Shown here: piece after piece, positions 17,439 through 26,700 of the stretch | How positions within the stretch are numbered: position 1 is the first letter of the stretch | How the letters are laid out: every line of letters starts with the position of its first letter | Origin: Promicromonospora sp. MEB111 | Lineage (GTDB): Bacteria; Actinomycetota; Actinomycetes; Actinomycetales; Cellulomonadaceae | Length of the DNA: 64,000 nt | Reading direction: 5' to 3' | Assembly (NCBI RefSeq): GCF_030209445.1 | Contig: NZ_JARVSD010000016.1 | Coordinates: 186,001-250,000, forward strand | Translations under genes and position numbers: made by a program | Notes under the pieces: generated by a model | Told to the model about the DNA's origin: nothing | What the model saw: only the letters and a program-made list of their open reading frames with translations | Database searches by the model: none

Positions 17439-17513
17439 ACCGCACCGTTGAGTGCTGGGTATTCGCCCTTCTGGCACACAGAAAAGGGCGAAGATCCAGC
17501 ACTCAACGGTGCG
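17439..17513. terminator. Long bidirectional stem-loop between convergent genes
   Basis: Arms 17439-17469 and 17483-17513 pair over 31 positions with one mismatch and one wobble around a 13-base loop. It sits between the ends of gntP (17422) and the GH63-like gene (17532), where a two-way terminator is expected. No T-tract is present. The arm length far exceeds normal terminators. Confidence 0.7.
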
Positions 17514-17531
17514 GTCCGAGTCGGGGGTGGT

Positions 17532-20132
17532 TCACCAGGTGAGGTGGGTGTCGCCCTTCGTGACGTGGAAGGTGTGCGGGCGGGCGCCCGGGACCGTCAC
17601 CGTGATCGTCGTGCGGGCCGTCGTCGTGACGTCCATCGAGCTCCCGCCGCGGACGGCGTCCAGCACCACGTCCCGGGCGACGATCCGGCCGCCCTCGGCG
17701 CGCACCACCGTGCGGCCGTCACGCTCCAGCGTCGTCGTACGCGGACCCGCCGTCACGGACCACGCGTGTCCCTTCAGGGGCACCTCCGAGACGGTGTTGG
17801 TGCCGGGCAGGCCGAGCGTGCCGAAGCGGAAGCCGTCGGCGTCGCCCCACGGCTCGTCCGCGATGAGCTCCTGCGTGCTCATCAGCGGCATCAGGTTGGA
17901 CCACGAGTACGTGCGCCACGCGGTGTCCGTGGCCACGGAGTTGATGACCTGGCCGGGCTCGGGGTCGAAGTACTCCGGGAACCAGCCGATCTCCTTGTAG
18001 GAGGTCAGCCACATCGCCGTCGACTTCGTGGCCACCTCGGCGGCCGCCTCGTCCAGGCCGTACCGCTTGAGGCCGTCGTAGACGGTGGCGTTCATCGGGG
18101 GCCAGGCGGCGCCCTGCCACTCCTCGCAGGAGTCCTCCTCGCCCGGCGACTGGAAGTACCGGTAGGCCACCGTCGACTCGTTGGCGCGCCCGGCGCAGAA
18201 CGCCGGGTCGTTGCGCGCCACGCTCGGGATGACGAACTCGCCGCCGTACTCCTCCGGGTTCTCCAGGTGGTCGCGCACCAGGATCTCCGCACGCTCCGGC
18301 GTCGCCAGCCCGCCGAACAGCGGGTAGAAGACCGTGGGCGTGTTGGTCGGCTCCCAGCTCCCGTCGAGGTACCGGTTGAGGTAGAGGCCGCGCTCCTCGT
18401 TCCACAGGTGCTCGTTCATGCGCACCTCGAGCCGCTCGTGCAGCGCGGCGTACCGCTCCGCCCCGGCGGTGTCGCCGAGCACCGTGGCCATCTGCGCCAG
18501 GTTCTCGGCCATGAGCCCGTAGTAGGAGTTGAGCGCGACGTCGGTCAGGTTGGTGTTCTCGCGCGTGTCGGTGCCGCCGTCGCGCGGGACCTCGACGTAG
18601 TTCCAGTACTGCGGGCTGTCGTCCAGGCCGAGGTGGTTGCCGCGGCCGCCCCGCCGCTCCTCCACCCATGGGCTCTCCAGCAGCCCGTCCTGGTCGGTGT
18701 CGAACTCCGGCATCCGCTCGATGTACCGCGTCATGATCGGGTAGACGAGCTCCAGGATGCTGCGGTCCCCCGTGCGCGTGTACGCCCGCCAGGCGGCGTA
18801 GGTGTGCATCGGGCCGGCGTGGAGCTGGTCGTAGCGCGGACCCTTCTGGTCGTAGAAGTCACGGATGTGGTCGAGCGCCGTCGCGGGGTCGACGCTCAGC
18901 TCGGTGATGGCGTCCCAGGCGGAGTCCCAGCCCAGGAAGATGTCGTCACCACCGCCGCCGAGGCCCCACATGACGAACGACCGGTCGTACTTCTCGTCCC
19001 AGTTGTCGTTCAGCGACATCGCGTCGCGCAGGTACGTCGCCGCCTGGCCGGTCGGGCCGCGGCCGTGGAGCGTGTCGTCGTCGGCCCGCGCCTCGGCGCG
19101 GTCCAGGATCCGCGTCACGTCCCGCGTGCTCAGGCGCGAGCGCTCCGGCGCCTCGGTCGAGACCGCGGCCTGGAACGCGACGGTCTCGCCCTTGTCCAGC
19201 GCGTACCGCTGCGCGACGGCGCCCTCGCCCGCCGCGTACTCCTTGCCGGCCAGGCCCTTGAGCAGCTCGGCGACGTTCGCGTAGCCGGTGGTCTCCTCGG
19301 GCGTCTCGGTCGAGTCGAGCCGGAAGCTGCCGACCTGGGACGCGTCCCGCACGCCCGCCGACGTCGCGACGATCGAGCGCTCCCCCTCCGGGCGGTACGT
19401 GCTGGGCTCGGCCCACGGCGGGCTGGCCTGCAGGAACACCTCGGTGTCGTCGGTCAGGGCGGTCGCCGAGCCCACGATCTCGCCGTCGTCCGTGGTCGAG
19501 AACCGCAGCCGGACGGTGCGGGTGTCGCGCACGGCCGCCTCGTACGCGGCCTCCTGGACCGGCAGCTGCTCGCGGGCCTTCGCGACCTCCGCCTCGGACC
19601 AGTCCTCGGGGTGCGCGAGGACGGCGCGCAGCGCGCCGATCGTCTCCGGCGTGATGTTCCGGTTGTCCGTGGTCATGTCGATCTCGTAGTACGAGCCGTC
19701 GGGCGTGACCGTCCCGATCCGCTTGATCCACGGGACCATGTTGTCGTCGAGCACGCGGCCCTGCGGCGTCACCATGTTGAACGCCAACGAGAACCGCGCG
19801 TGCCCCTCGCCGACCAGGAGTGCGCCGTCGAACTCCTGCTCCTTGAAGCCCGGCAGGGCGAACGGGAGGGACCGCGGGGCGTAGTCGTCCTCGGGCCCCC
19901 CGCCCCCGGTCCCGGCGGCTCCGGCGACCTGCGCGACGGCGGCGGCGGTGCCGTCGTTCGTGGCGGTGGTGCCGTCGTTCGTGGCGCCGATGCCGGCGGT
20001 GGTGGCAGCCGTGCTGGTGACGGCGGCGCCGGTGCTGGCATCGGCGGCGAGCGCGCCCGCCGCGAGCGGGACGGTGACCAGGGCGCCGGCCACGAGGGCG
20101 GCTCCGAACCTGGCAGTCGTTCGTCGGCTCAT
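17532..20132 (-). CDS. Secreted GH63-like glycosidase
   Basis: This 866-residue protein starts with a signal peptide (FGAALVAGALVTVPLAAGALA) and a Thr/Gly-rich linker to about residue 80. The catalytic region is an (alpha/alpha)6 barrel of the GH63/mannosyl-oligosaccharide-glucosidase-like type (SFVMWGLGGGGDDIFLGWDSAWDAI, read here in parts; HLGLDDSPQYWNY; GAAWPPMN; WFPEYFDPEPG). A C-terminal beta domain follows. GH63 enzymes hydrolyse alpha-glucosidic or mannosyl bonds; the substrate here is unknown. AAGGG precedes ATG 20132. It is convergent with gntP, and no sugar transporter is adjacent. Confidence 0.85.
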   Translation of the reverse strand: MSRRTTARFGAALVAGALVTVPLAAGALAADASTGAAVTSTAATTAGIGATNDGTTATNDGTAAAVAQVAGAAGTGGGGPEDDYAPRSLPFALPGFKEQEFDGALLVGEGHARFSLAFNMVTPQGRVLDDNMVPWIKRIGTVTPDGSYYEIDMTTDNRNITPETIGALRAVLAHPEDWSEAEVAKAREQLPVQEAAYEAAVRDTRTVRLRFSTTDDGEIVGSATALTDDTEVFLQASPPWAEPSTYRPEGERSIVATSAGVRDASQVGSFRLDSTETPEETTGYANVAELLKGLAGKEYAAGEGAVAQRYALDKGETVAFQAAVSTEAPERSRLSTRDVTRILDRAEARADDDTLHGRGPTGQAATYLRDAMSLNDNWDEKYDRSFVMWGLGGGGDDIFLGWDSAWDAITELSVDPATALDHIRDFYDQKGPRYDQLHAGPMHTYAAWRAYTRTGDRSILELVYPIMTRYIERMPEFDTDQDGLLESPWVEERRGGRGNHLGLDDSPQYWNYVEVPRDGGTDTRENTNLTDVALNSYYGLMAENLAQMATVLGDTAGAERYAALHERLEVRMNEHLWNEERGLYLNRYLDGSWEPTNTPTVFYPLFGGLATPERAEILVRDHLENPEEYGGEFVIPSVARNDPAFCAGRANESTVAYRYFQSPGEEDSCEEWQGAAWPPMNATVYDGLKRYGLDEAAAEVATKSTAMWLTSYKEIGWFPEYFDPEPGQVINSVATDTAWRTYSWSNLMPLMSTQELIADEPWGDADGFRFGTLGLPGTNTVSEVPLKGHAWSVTAGPRTTTLERDGRTVVRAEGGRIVARDVVLDAVRGGSSMDVTTTARTTITVTVPGARPHTFHVTKGDTHLTW

Positions 20133-20142
20133 CTATGAACCC

Positions 20143-20158
20143 TTCACGTCGATGTGAA
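20143..20158. promoter_or_regulatory. Palindrome overlapping the GH63 leader
   Basis: TTCAC (20143-20147) and GTGAA (20154-20158) flank six bases, ten bases upstream of the GH63 ATG. The left arm overlaps its ribosome binding site. A repressor here would block transcription or translation. The regulator is unknown. Confidence 0.45.
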
Positions 20159-20263
20159 CGCTAACAACCTGAACCCTAGATGCTGGTCACATGACATACA
20201 AGTGCAGAGTTGTCCGGATTCGGACGGTCGCGTGCGTGCGTCCCGAGCCGTGTCCCGTACCGC

Positions 20264-20297
20264 GTGCCCCGTGCCCCGTGCCCCGTGCCCCGTGCCG
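20264..20297. repeat. 7-bp tandem repeat (GTGCCCC)4
   Basis: Four perfect GTGCCCC units run from 20264 to 20291, followed by degenerate copies to about 20315. It lies in non-coding DNA between two genes. Confidence 0.9.
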
Positions 20298-20503
20298 CAT
20301 GCCCCGTGCCGCGTGGCTGCCGGCCTCTCGACGGCTACCCAGTCATCGGGCCCAGCACAGATGCCCGATCGCTGGGTAGAAGCGCACATCGTCGGTCGGG
20401 GCGGCGCAGCTCGCGATCGACGGCCCCGACCCTCGCGTCCTGCGGCTGCGGCGCCGGACCGGATCGGCGGCCCGAGCGGCCAGTCGGCGGGCCAGTCCCC
20501 TGG

Positions 20504-21670
20504 TCAGCCGGCCGGCCGGGCCTCGGCGAGGCGCAGGAGCAGACGGGCCAGCTGGAACCGCGCGCGTCCGTGCAGCGATCGCGGGTCGTAACCCAGCTCG
20601 GTCGTCAGGGCGTCGTGGCGGACCTGGAGCGTCGAGTGGTGCATGCCGAGCGCCGTCGCCGCGGCGCGCACGCTCTCCGCAGCGGCCAGCTCGTCGAGCA
20701 CGGCGCGGGTCCGGGTGTCGAGCCGCGACAGGGCGACGACGTCCGGCTGCTGGGTCGCGACGTGTTCGAGCGCCCCGACGGCGGCCAGGACGACCCCGAG
20801 GTCCCCGGCGTCGACCACGGCGCTGCTCGCCGAGGACAGCCGGAGGGCGAGGAGCGCGGTCCGGAAGGACTCCGCGAGGCGGTCGGCGGGCTGCACGAGT
20901 CCCAGCCCGGCAGGCCCGGTGATCCCGGTGTCCCGGCCGAGCACCACGGCACGTACCAGGCCGTCGGGGGTCGCCACGACGGTCGACGGCGCGCCCGACG
21001 CGTTTCGCGGCTCCGCCCCCGACGCGTCTCCTGACACCGTTCCCGACAGCGCGGCCGACACGTCCCGCGAGGCCGGGAGCGCCGCGACCCGGTACGCGCG
21101 CGCCGGATCGAGTCTGAGCCGGGACAGCGCGATCCGGCGCTCGCCGACGTCCCGGGCCGCGTCGATCAGCGTCGCCAGGGAGCTGCCGGGTTCGCCGTCG
21201 TGCCGCGCCCGGACGAGGTCGACGGCCAGCGCCAGCCGCTCGACGACCATGTCGTCGTTGGCGTGGGCGGAACCCTCGCGCTCGAGCCAGACACGTCCGT
21301 CGGCGACCGGCCGAGAGATCCGGTGCTCCCGAGAACCCGCAGTCGCGGCGGGGGCCTCGGCAGCACCCACGACCGCGGTGCCGGCAGCCCCGGTCCCGGT
21401 CTCAGTCCCCGTCCCGGTCTCAGCCCCCGCCCCGGTTCCGGATCCGGGACCGACGGCGCCGTCCGGCAGCCGGCCGCCGTCGGGACCCACGCGATACGTC
21501 CGCCGTCCGACGACGGCGCCGGCGACCGTCCCGCTGAGCACGGCGGCCCCCCGCAGCAGCGCCTGGAGCCCGACGCCGCCCGCCACGAGCACGTCGAAGT
21601 AGGTCACGACCTTGAGGCTCTCGCTGGCCGCAGGGTCCAGAGCGGTCAGCCGGCCCACGAGTTCTTGCAT
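20504..21670 (-). CDS. PucR/CdaR-type transcriptional regulator
   Basis: The C-terminus carries the PucR HTH domain (AAAESVRAAATALGMHHSTLQVRHDALTTELGYD pattern, then LHGRARFQLARLLLRLAE). The central region is a GGDEF-like regulatory domain typical of the family. Residues about 65-95 are a Gly/Thr repeat (GTGAGAETGTGTETGTG) made of short direct repeats. PucR-like proteins activate catabolic genes such as those for purines or amino acids. The gene lies just downstream of, and in line with, an esterase gene, its possible target. The start at 21670 (MQELVGRLTAL) is the only plausible one. Confidence 0.85.
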   Translation of the reverse strand: MQELVGRLTALDPAASESLKVVTYFDVLVAGGVGLQALLRGAAVLSGTVAGAVVGRRTYRVGPDGGRLPDGAVGPGSGTGAGAETGTGTETGTGAAGTAVVGAAEAPAATAGSREHRISRPVADGRVWLEREGSAHANDDMVVERLALAVDLVRARHDGEPGSSLATLIDAARDVGERRIALSRLRLDPARAYRVAALPASRDVSAALSGTVSGDASGAEPRNASGAPSTVVATPDGLVRAVVLGRDTGITGPAGLGLVQPADRLAESFRTALLALRLSSASSAVVDAGDLGVVLAAVGALEHVATQQPDVVALSRLDTRTRAVLDELAAAESVRAAATALGMHHSTLQVRHDALTTELGYDPRSLHGRARFQLARLLLRLAEARPAG

Positions 21671-21747
21671 GTTCGCTCCATCGCGCGTGTGGGCCAACAC
21701 ACTAGCGGCAGGCGCACCAGCGGGAGGCGCACCGCGGGAGACCGTCG

Positions 21748-22719
21748 TCAGACGCCGAGCGTGCGCGCGATCCAGGAGTCCCGGGCCGTGCGCATCGCCT
21801 TGGCCAGGACGGTGTGCGGGGCCATGATGTCGAACCCGTGGAACCCGCCGGGCCACACGTGCAGCTCCGCCTGCACGCCCGCCGCCCAGAGCGCGGAGGC
21901 GTAGGCGACGTCCTCGTCCCGGAAGACCTCCGCGCTGCCGCAGTCGATGAACGCCGGCGGCAGGCCGGTCAGGTCGGTCGCCCGGGCAGGAGCGGCGTAG
22001 ACCGAGACGTCGTCCGTGCCGCGCCGGTCGCCCAGCAGGGCCGACCACCCCGTGATGTTCGAGCTGCGGTCCCACACGCCGATCCCGTCCATCTGCGTGG
22101 TCGAGACCGTCCGGTCGCGGTCGTCGAGCATGGGGTAGATCAGCACCTGGCCCGCGAGCGCGGGACCGCCCTCGTCCCGGGCGATCAGCGCGGTGCCCGC
22201 GGCGAGGCCGCCCCCGGCGCTTCCTCCGGCGATGAGCAGGCGGTCGGGGTCGATGCCCAGCTCGGCGGCGTGCTCGGCGGTCCACACGAGACCCGCATAG
22301 CAGTCCCGGACGGGGTACGGGTCGGGGAACTCGGGTGCGAGGCGGTACTCCACCGTGACCACGACCGCGTCGAGGTCGTTGATCCAGCCCAGGAGCAGGT
22401 CGAGCCCCACGAACCGGTCGCCCATGATCATCCCTCCTCCGTGGGTGTGGAAGATCCCCGGGCCGACGCCGGTCCGGCCCTGCCGGCTCAGCACGCTCAC
22501 CTCGATCTCGTCGCCGTCGTGCCCCGGAACGGTGACGTCGCGGCGCACGATCCCGGCCGCGGCGAGCACGTCGTCAACGCTGACCTCGGACGCGGGCGCG
22601 GCCTGACGCAGCAGCGGGATCATCTCGGGCGTGATGCTCGGCGGCATCTGGTCGGAGAGCAGGGTAAGCACGGCCTCGAGCTCAGGATCGAACGGCGGCC
22701 TCCTGACGGTCTCGGTCAT
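21748..22719 (-). CDS. HSL-type alpha/beta hydrolase (esterase)
   Basis: This 323-residue enzyme belongs to the hormone-sensitive-lipase-like esterases. The oxyanion-hole motif HGGG (HTHGGGMIMGDRF), nucleophile elbow GGSAGG, and a C-terminal HGFD with the catalytic His are all present. It should hydrolyse carboxyl esters; the substrate is unknown. ATG 22719 is fixed by GAGGGAG six bases upstream. The PucR-like gene follows after 77 bp on the same strand, so the two may be co-transcribed. Confidence 0.9.
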   Translation of the reverse strand: MTETVRRPPFDPELEAVLTLLSDQMPPSITPEMIPLLRQAAPASEVSVDDVLAAAGIVRRDVTVPGHDGDEIEVSVLSRQGRTGVGPGIFHTHGGGMIMGDRFVGLDLLLGWINDLDAVVVTVEYRLAPEFPDPYPVRDCYAGLVWTAEHAAELGIDPDRLLIAGGSAGGGLAAGTALIARDEGGPALAGQVLIYPMLDDRDRTVSTTQMDGIGVWDRSSNITGWSALLGDRRGTDDVSVYAAPARATDLTGLPPAFIDCGSAEVFRDEDVAYASALWAAGVQAELHVWPGGFHGFDIMAPHTVLAKAMRTARDSWIARTLGV

Positions 22720-22854
22720 GTGAACTCCCTCGTTCAGCGGTGTGGCTGCGGCCCCGCAGCGCTGCGACCAGTCTTGACGCCCGGACCCGCGAGGACATCC
22801 GCCGAACGGCGCACACCTCGTGCCGATCATCCGCCATCCGGCGGACGCTCCCGC

Positions 22855-23508
22855 TCAGCCGCGCAGGTACGCGAGCACGGCCCGCACCCGGCGGTGCCCG
22901 GTCTCGTCGACGGTGAGGCCGAGCTTGGCGAACACGTTGCCGATGTGCTTGGCCACCGCGGCGTCGCTCACCACGAGCCGCGCGGCGATCTCCGGGTTCG
23001 AGCGGCCCTCGGCCATGAGCGCGAGCACCTCCCGCTCGCGGGGCGTCAGGGCATCGAGCGGGGACGCGCGCCGGTCGAGCAGCGACCGGACGATCTGCGG
23101 GTCGATCACCGTGCCGCCCGACGCGACGACCTCCAGCGACGTCATGACGTCGCTCACGCGCCCGATGCGGTCCTTGAGCAGGTAGCCGATCCCGCCGGAG
23201 GAGCCCGCGAGCAGGTCCCGCGCGTAGGCGTCGGCGACGTACTGCGAGAGCAGGACGACGGGCAGCGCCGGGAAGTGCCGCCGGAGCTCGACCGCCGCGT
23301 CGATGCCGTCGTTCTCCAGCCGGGGCGGCATCCGGACGTCCGTGATCACCAGGTCGGGCAGCTCGCCGTGCGCGCCGTCGGCGAGGACCAGCCGCACGAG
23401 CTCGTCGGCGTCGCCCGTCACGTGCACCACCTCGTGCCCCACGCGTTCGAGCAACGAGACCAACCCGTCCCGCAGCAGCACCGAGTCCTCCGCCAGCACG
23501 ACCCGCAC
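22855..23508 (-). CDS. NarL/LuxR-type response regulator
   Basis: This 217-residue protein has a receiver domain (VVLAEDSVLLRDGL with acidic pocket residues, LVITDVRMPP with the phospho-Asp, and K in LLKDRIG). The C-terminal LuxR HTH reads LTPREREVLALMAEGRSNPEIAARL. GTG 23508 starts one base after the kinase stop, so the two genes form a coupled pair. It acts as the DNA-binding output of the system; target genes are unknown. Confidence 0.95.
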   Translation of the reverse strand: MRVVLAEDSVLLRDGLVSLLERVGHEVVHVTGDADELVRLVLADGAHGELPDLVITDVRMPPRLENDGIDAAVELRRHFPALPVVLLSQYVADAYARDLLAGSSGGIGYLLKDRIGRVSDVMTSLEVVASGGTVIDPQIVRSLLDRRASPLDALTPREREVLALMAEGRSNPEIAARLVVSDAAVAKHIGNVFAKLGLTVDETGHRRVRAVLAYLRG

Positions 23509-23509
23509 G

Positions 23510-24862
23510 TCAGGCCACCCCGCGGGGCTCGGCAAGATCGCCCGGCCCGACGGCGGCCGCACGAGCCGGCAGGAGCAGGGTGATCGTCGTCGGACCGCCG
23601 TCCGGGCTCGTCACCGTCAGGTTCCCGCCGGCCGCCTCGGCACGCTCGCGCAGGCCGGCGAGCCCGGTCCCGGCGCGCGGGTCCGCGCCGCCCACGCCGT
23701 CGTCGTGGACCCGGACGGTCAGGACGTCGCCGTCCCGCGCCACCTCGACACCGGCGCCGAGCGCCCGGCTGTGGCGCGCGACGTTCGTCAGGGCCTCGCT
23801 GACCACGAAGTAGGCGCACAGCTCGACCTCGGCGTCGAACCGGCCCTCCACCGTGCTCGCCAGCGTCACCGGGACGTGCATGCGTGACGTCAGCTCGTGC
23901 ACGGCGGGGGTGAGCCCGTGGTCGGCGAGCACCCGCGGGTGGATCGCGCGGACCGTGGAGCGCAGGTCGTCGAGCGCGGCCTCGGCGAGGTCGTGCGCCC
24001 GGTCGAGGTGGGCCCGCAGCCAGGCGACGTCGACGCCCGCCCGGGCCAGCTCGGCGGCGTCGAGCTCCGCGAGGTCCAGCTCCGCGGAGCCGAGGGCGAT
24101 CGCGAGGGTCACCAGCTTCTGCTGGGCACCGTCGTGCAGATCACGTTCGATGCGTCGCAGGTCGCCCTCGAACGACCGGACCAGGTTCGCCCGCGACGCC
24201 GTGAGGCGCGCGATCTGACGACGCAGCTCGTCACCGCGTGGCGCGAGGAGGGAACGCGCCAGCGCAGCCTGGGCCAGCGCGAGCAGCCCGACCGCGTAGC
24301 CCAGCGCCGGGAGGCCCACCACGGCCACGCCGAAACCGAGCACCACGCCCGCCGGGTTCGTGTCCCAGACAGGATCCCCCGCGACCACCCGTTCCGGGAT
24401 CGTCACCGCGGCCGTCACCGCCGCGACGACGAGAAGGTGCGCCCCGGCGCAGGCCCAGCCGACGGCGAGGCAGGCCGCCACGTAGAGCACCTCGCGCCAG
24501 GTCGCCGCCTCGCCGAGGCGCAGCCGGACCCGGTCCGGCCCGCCCCCGCCCGCTCCGTGCCAACCGGACCTGTTCCCGCCCGCCGGCCCGTGCGGGTCGG
24601 CGATGCGGTCCTGCCCGAGCAGGGAGACGCGGAACCGGTCGAGCCGGGCGATCAGGGTGCTGCACGCCAGCGTGACGACCACCAGGAGGGCGACCAGGGC
24701 GTACAGCGACTGCGACTGCAGGAGGCCGCTGAAGATCAGGATCACGAAGGGCCCCGTGATCAGCGCGCTCGTGAGGGTGAACAGCCAGGCCCGGGGCAGC
24801 CACGCGGACACCAGGTAGCCGGGCCGGCGCAGGGCGAGGGCGAGGCTGTCGGGTCGGCGCAC
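23510..24862 (-). CDS. NarL-family sensor histidine kinase
   Basis: This 450-residue kinase has two pairs of membrane segments in the first half (LFTLTSALITGPFVILIF, YALVALLVVVTLA, LYVAACLAVGWACA, and VVLGFGVAVVGLPALGYAV). A HisKA_3 dimerisation domain with phospho-His in RDLHDGAQQKLV follows, then an HATPase_c domain (NVARHSRA, VHDDGVGG, GTGLAGLRERAEA). There is no separate sensing domain, so the membrane region probably senses the signal. It is the partner of the downstream response regulator. Confidence 0.95.
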   Translation of the reverse strand: MRRPDSLALALRRPGYLVSAWLPRAWLFTLTSALITGPFVILIFSGLLQSQSLYALVALLVVVTLACSTLIARLDRFRVSLLGQDRIADPHGPAGGNRSGWHGAGGGGPDRVRLRLGEAATWREVLYVAACLAVGWACAGAHLLVVAAVTAAVTIPERVVAGDPVWDTNPAGVVLGFGVAVVGLPALGYAVGLLALAQAALARSLLAPRGDELRRQIARLTASRANLVRSFEGDLRRIERDLHDGAQQKLVTLAIALGSAELDLAELDAAELARAGVDVAWLRAHLDRAHDLAEAALDDLRSTVRAIHPRVLADHGLTPAVHELTSRMHVPVTLASTVEGRFDAEVELCAYFVVSEALTNVARHSRALGAGVEVARDGDVLTVRVHDDGVGGADPRAGTGLAGLRERAEAAGGNLTVTSPDGGPTTITLLLPARAAAVGPGDLAEPRGVA

Positions 24863-24993
24863 GTCATCACGGTACCGCCGGAGGTTCCGGCCGGAGAGGG
24901 TGCGCAGTGGACCCCCGAGGTAGGGCCTGGTCTACCCCCGGCGTCACTCGCACGCCCGTGACCAGCGAGATCGCCGCCGGTGGGATGGGAGGC

Positions 24994-26700
24994 ATGGTGA
25001 TCACGGGCCCCGATGGCCCCCCTCCGCGTCCCCGTCCGGCCGCTCCGGCGGGCACGTCCTCCGCCGTCCTGCCCGCGCTGTCGCTCACGCTGGCCTGGGG
25101 TGGGCTTGCCGCGCTCGCATGGCTCGCGCTCGCCGCGGCCGCCCCGCCGTCGACCCCGGCACTGTGGATGACGACGCCGCCGGCCGCCGGCGCGATCGCC
25201 GCTGCCTGGCTGGTCGGCGCGCGGGCCGCCCTGGTCCTGCTCGCCTCGTGCCGGCGCCGGCACCCGTCCGTCGGGTCGCGGGCCCGGGCCACGCGACCCG
25301 ACCTCGACTCCGTCGTCGCCCTGCTGTACCCGACGGCGGACGACTTCCGGGCCGACGTGGTGCGGCGGAGCATGCGGCAGTCCCACCGCCGGGTCCGGAC
25401 GGTGATCCTGGACGACTCTCGCACCGGCGCGGCGCGGGCCGCGGTCGACGCCTTCGCCGCGGGCTGCGCGCCGGGCTCTGTCGAGATCGTGCGGCGGGCG
25501 GACCGGCGAGGTTTCAAGGCCGGGAACCTCAACAACTACCTGCGCAACCATGCCGACGGCGTGGACGCCGTCGTGATCCTGGACGCCGACCAGGAGATCG
25601 GCCCCGACTTCGTCGGCACCGCGCTACGCCACCTCCGCGCCTACCGCGGCGTGGCCGTGGTGCAGGGCGAGATCCGCTCGCGGCGCGGCGGCACCCGGTT
25701 CGTCCGCGACTTCCGCGGGATGTTCGACGCCCACCTGCGCGCGATGTCGGCGGGCCGTTCCGCGCTCGGCATCGCCACGTTCGCCGGTCGCGGGGCCCTG
25801 CTCGACGTCGGTGCCCTGCGCGCGGCCGGCGGCTTTCCCGAGGTCGTCGCCGAGGACGCCGCGCTGACCCTGGAGCTCGCCGCGCGCGGGTACACGGTCC
25901 GGTACGTGCCGGACCTCGTCTCCGTCGAGGACGCCCCCACGGACTACACGGCGTTCACCACCCAGCTCGGCAAGTTCACGGAGGGCGCCATGCAGCTCCT
26001 CGGCCGCAAGGGCGGGCTGCTGTTCGACTCCCGGCTGCGCCCCGCGCGACGGCTGGATGTGTTCGTCGACCTCGCCTCCCCGCTCGTGGGCGCCGCGATG
26101 ACGGTCTCGCTGTTCCCGCTCGCGCTCGCGCTGGCGGCGGCAGCCGGCGGGGGTGCGGGCCGGGCGCCGGGCCTGCCCCTTCCGCTCGGCGCCTCGCTCG
26201 GGATCCTCGGCGCGGTGCCGCTGCTGCCGGAGGCGCTCCGCCGGATGCGGGGGCGGGACAGGAGGCAGGGCCGATGGCAGGGCCGGTCGCAGGGCCGGCT
26301 GCGGGGCCGGTCGCACCGGCTGTCGACCGTGACCTCCGTGGCGGCGTCCGTCGTGGGCTCCACGCTGGCCGCGATCTCGTTCCTCGTGCGGGGCGCCGCG
26401 CTCTACGCGTCCGTGGCCGTCGTGGCGCTGCGCGCCGTCCTGCGGGTCGCCGCGGGGAACGGCGCCCGGTTCGTGGTCACGCCCAAGGAGAATGCCGACC
26501 CAGGCCTGCGTTCCAGCCTCCGCCGACGACGGCCCGAGCTCGCCGCCGCGAGCGCCGCGCTCGTCGCCGCCGTACTGCTGACCGGGACCGTCGCGCCGGC
26601 CGGGATCTTCTGCGCGGTAGCCGTCACCGCCGTCGGCTACTCGTGGCTGGGCGGGCGCCCGGTGCGACGACGCCCGGCACGACGGCGGCCGAGGTCTTGA
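24994..26700 (+). CDS. Membrane family 2 glycosyltransferase
   Basis: This protein of about 568 residues has two N-terminal membrane segments and a GT2 catalytic domain with KAGNLNNYL, the DxD motif LDADQE and the acceptor-side motif VAEDAALTLELAARG. Several C-terminal membrane spans follow. It resembles cellulose-synthase-like transferases that polymerise or transfer sugars across the membrane; the Q-x-x-R-W motif of processive enzymes is not evident (QLGKFTEG is in its place). The start is ambiguous: GGGAGG (24987-24992) favours ATG 24994 or GTG 24997. A cytosolic loop holds an R/Q/G repeat (GRWQGRSQGRLRGRS). Confidence 0.85.
   Translation: MVITGPDGPPPRPRPAAPAGTSSAVLPALSLTLAWGGLAALAWLALAAAAPPSTPALWMTTPPAAGAIAAAWLVGARAALVLLASCRRRHPSVGSRARATRPDLDSVVALLYPTADDFRADVVRRSMRQSHRRVRTVILDDSRTGAARAAVDAFAAGCAPGSVEIVRRADRRGFKAGNLNNYLRNHADGVDAVVILDADQEIGPDFVGTALRHLRAYRGVAVVQGEIRSRRGGTRFVRDFRGMFDAHLRAMSAGRSALGIATFAGRGALLDVGALRAAGGFPEVVAEDAALTLELAARGYTVRYVPDLVSVEDAPTDYTAFTTQLGKFTEGAMQLLGRKGGLLFDSRLRPARRLDVFVDLASPLVGAAMTVSLFPLALALAAAAGGGAGRAPGLPLPLGASLGILGAVPLLPEALRRMRGRDRRQGRWQGRSQGRLRGRSHRLSTVTSVAASVVGSTLAAISFLVRGAALYASVAVVALRAVLRVAAGNGARFVVTPKENADPGLRSSLRRRRPELAAASAALVAAVLLTGTVAPAGIFCAVAVTAVGYSWLGGRPVRRRPARRRPRS

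Larger units (their letters stand above)
20133..20503. other. 371-bp intergenic region with operator and repeats
   Basis: It lies between the start of the GH63-like gene and the stop of the PucR-like gene, both minus strand. It holds the palindrome at 20143-20158, an AT-richer stretch at 20160-20220 that is the likely promoter, and a 7-bp tandem repeat at 20264-20297. I see no gene: open frames here consist of repeated Cys/Pro/Arg codons. Confidence 0.6.

Noticed and set aside
15662-17506. A long minus-strand frame opposite gntK and gntP
   Set aside because: The sequence is a D/H/R/E-rich mirror of membrane codons, and GntP motifs are certain on the plus strand.
17448-20138. An 896-codon plus-strand frame
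   Set aside because: It is the antisense of the GH63-like gene, which has a signal peptide and glycosidase motifs.
20264-20315. Possible small Cys/Pro-rich gene
   Set aside because: The frame arises from the 7-bp repeat, has no ribosome binding site and its translation is only repeated Val/Pro/Cys/Arg.
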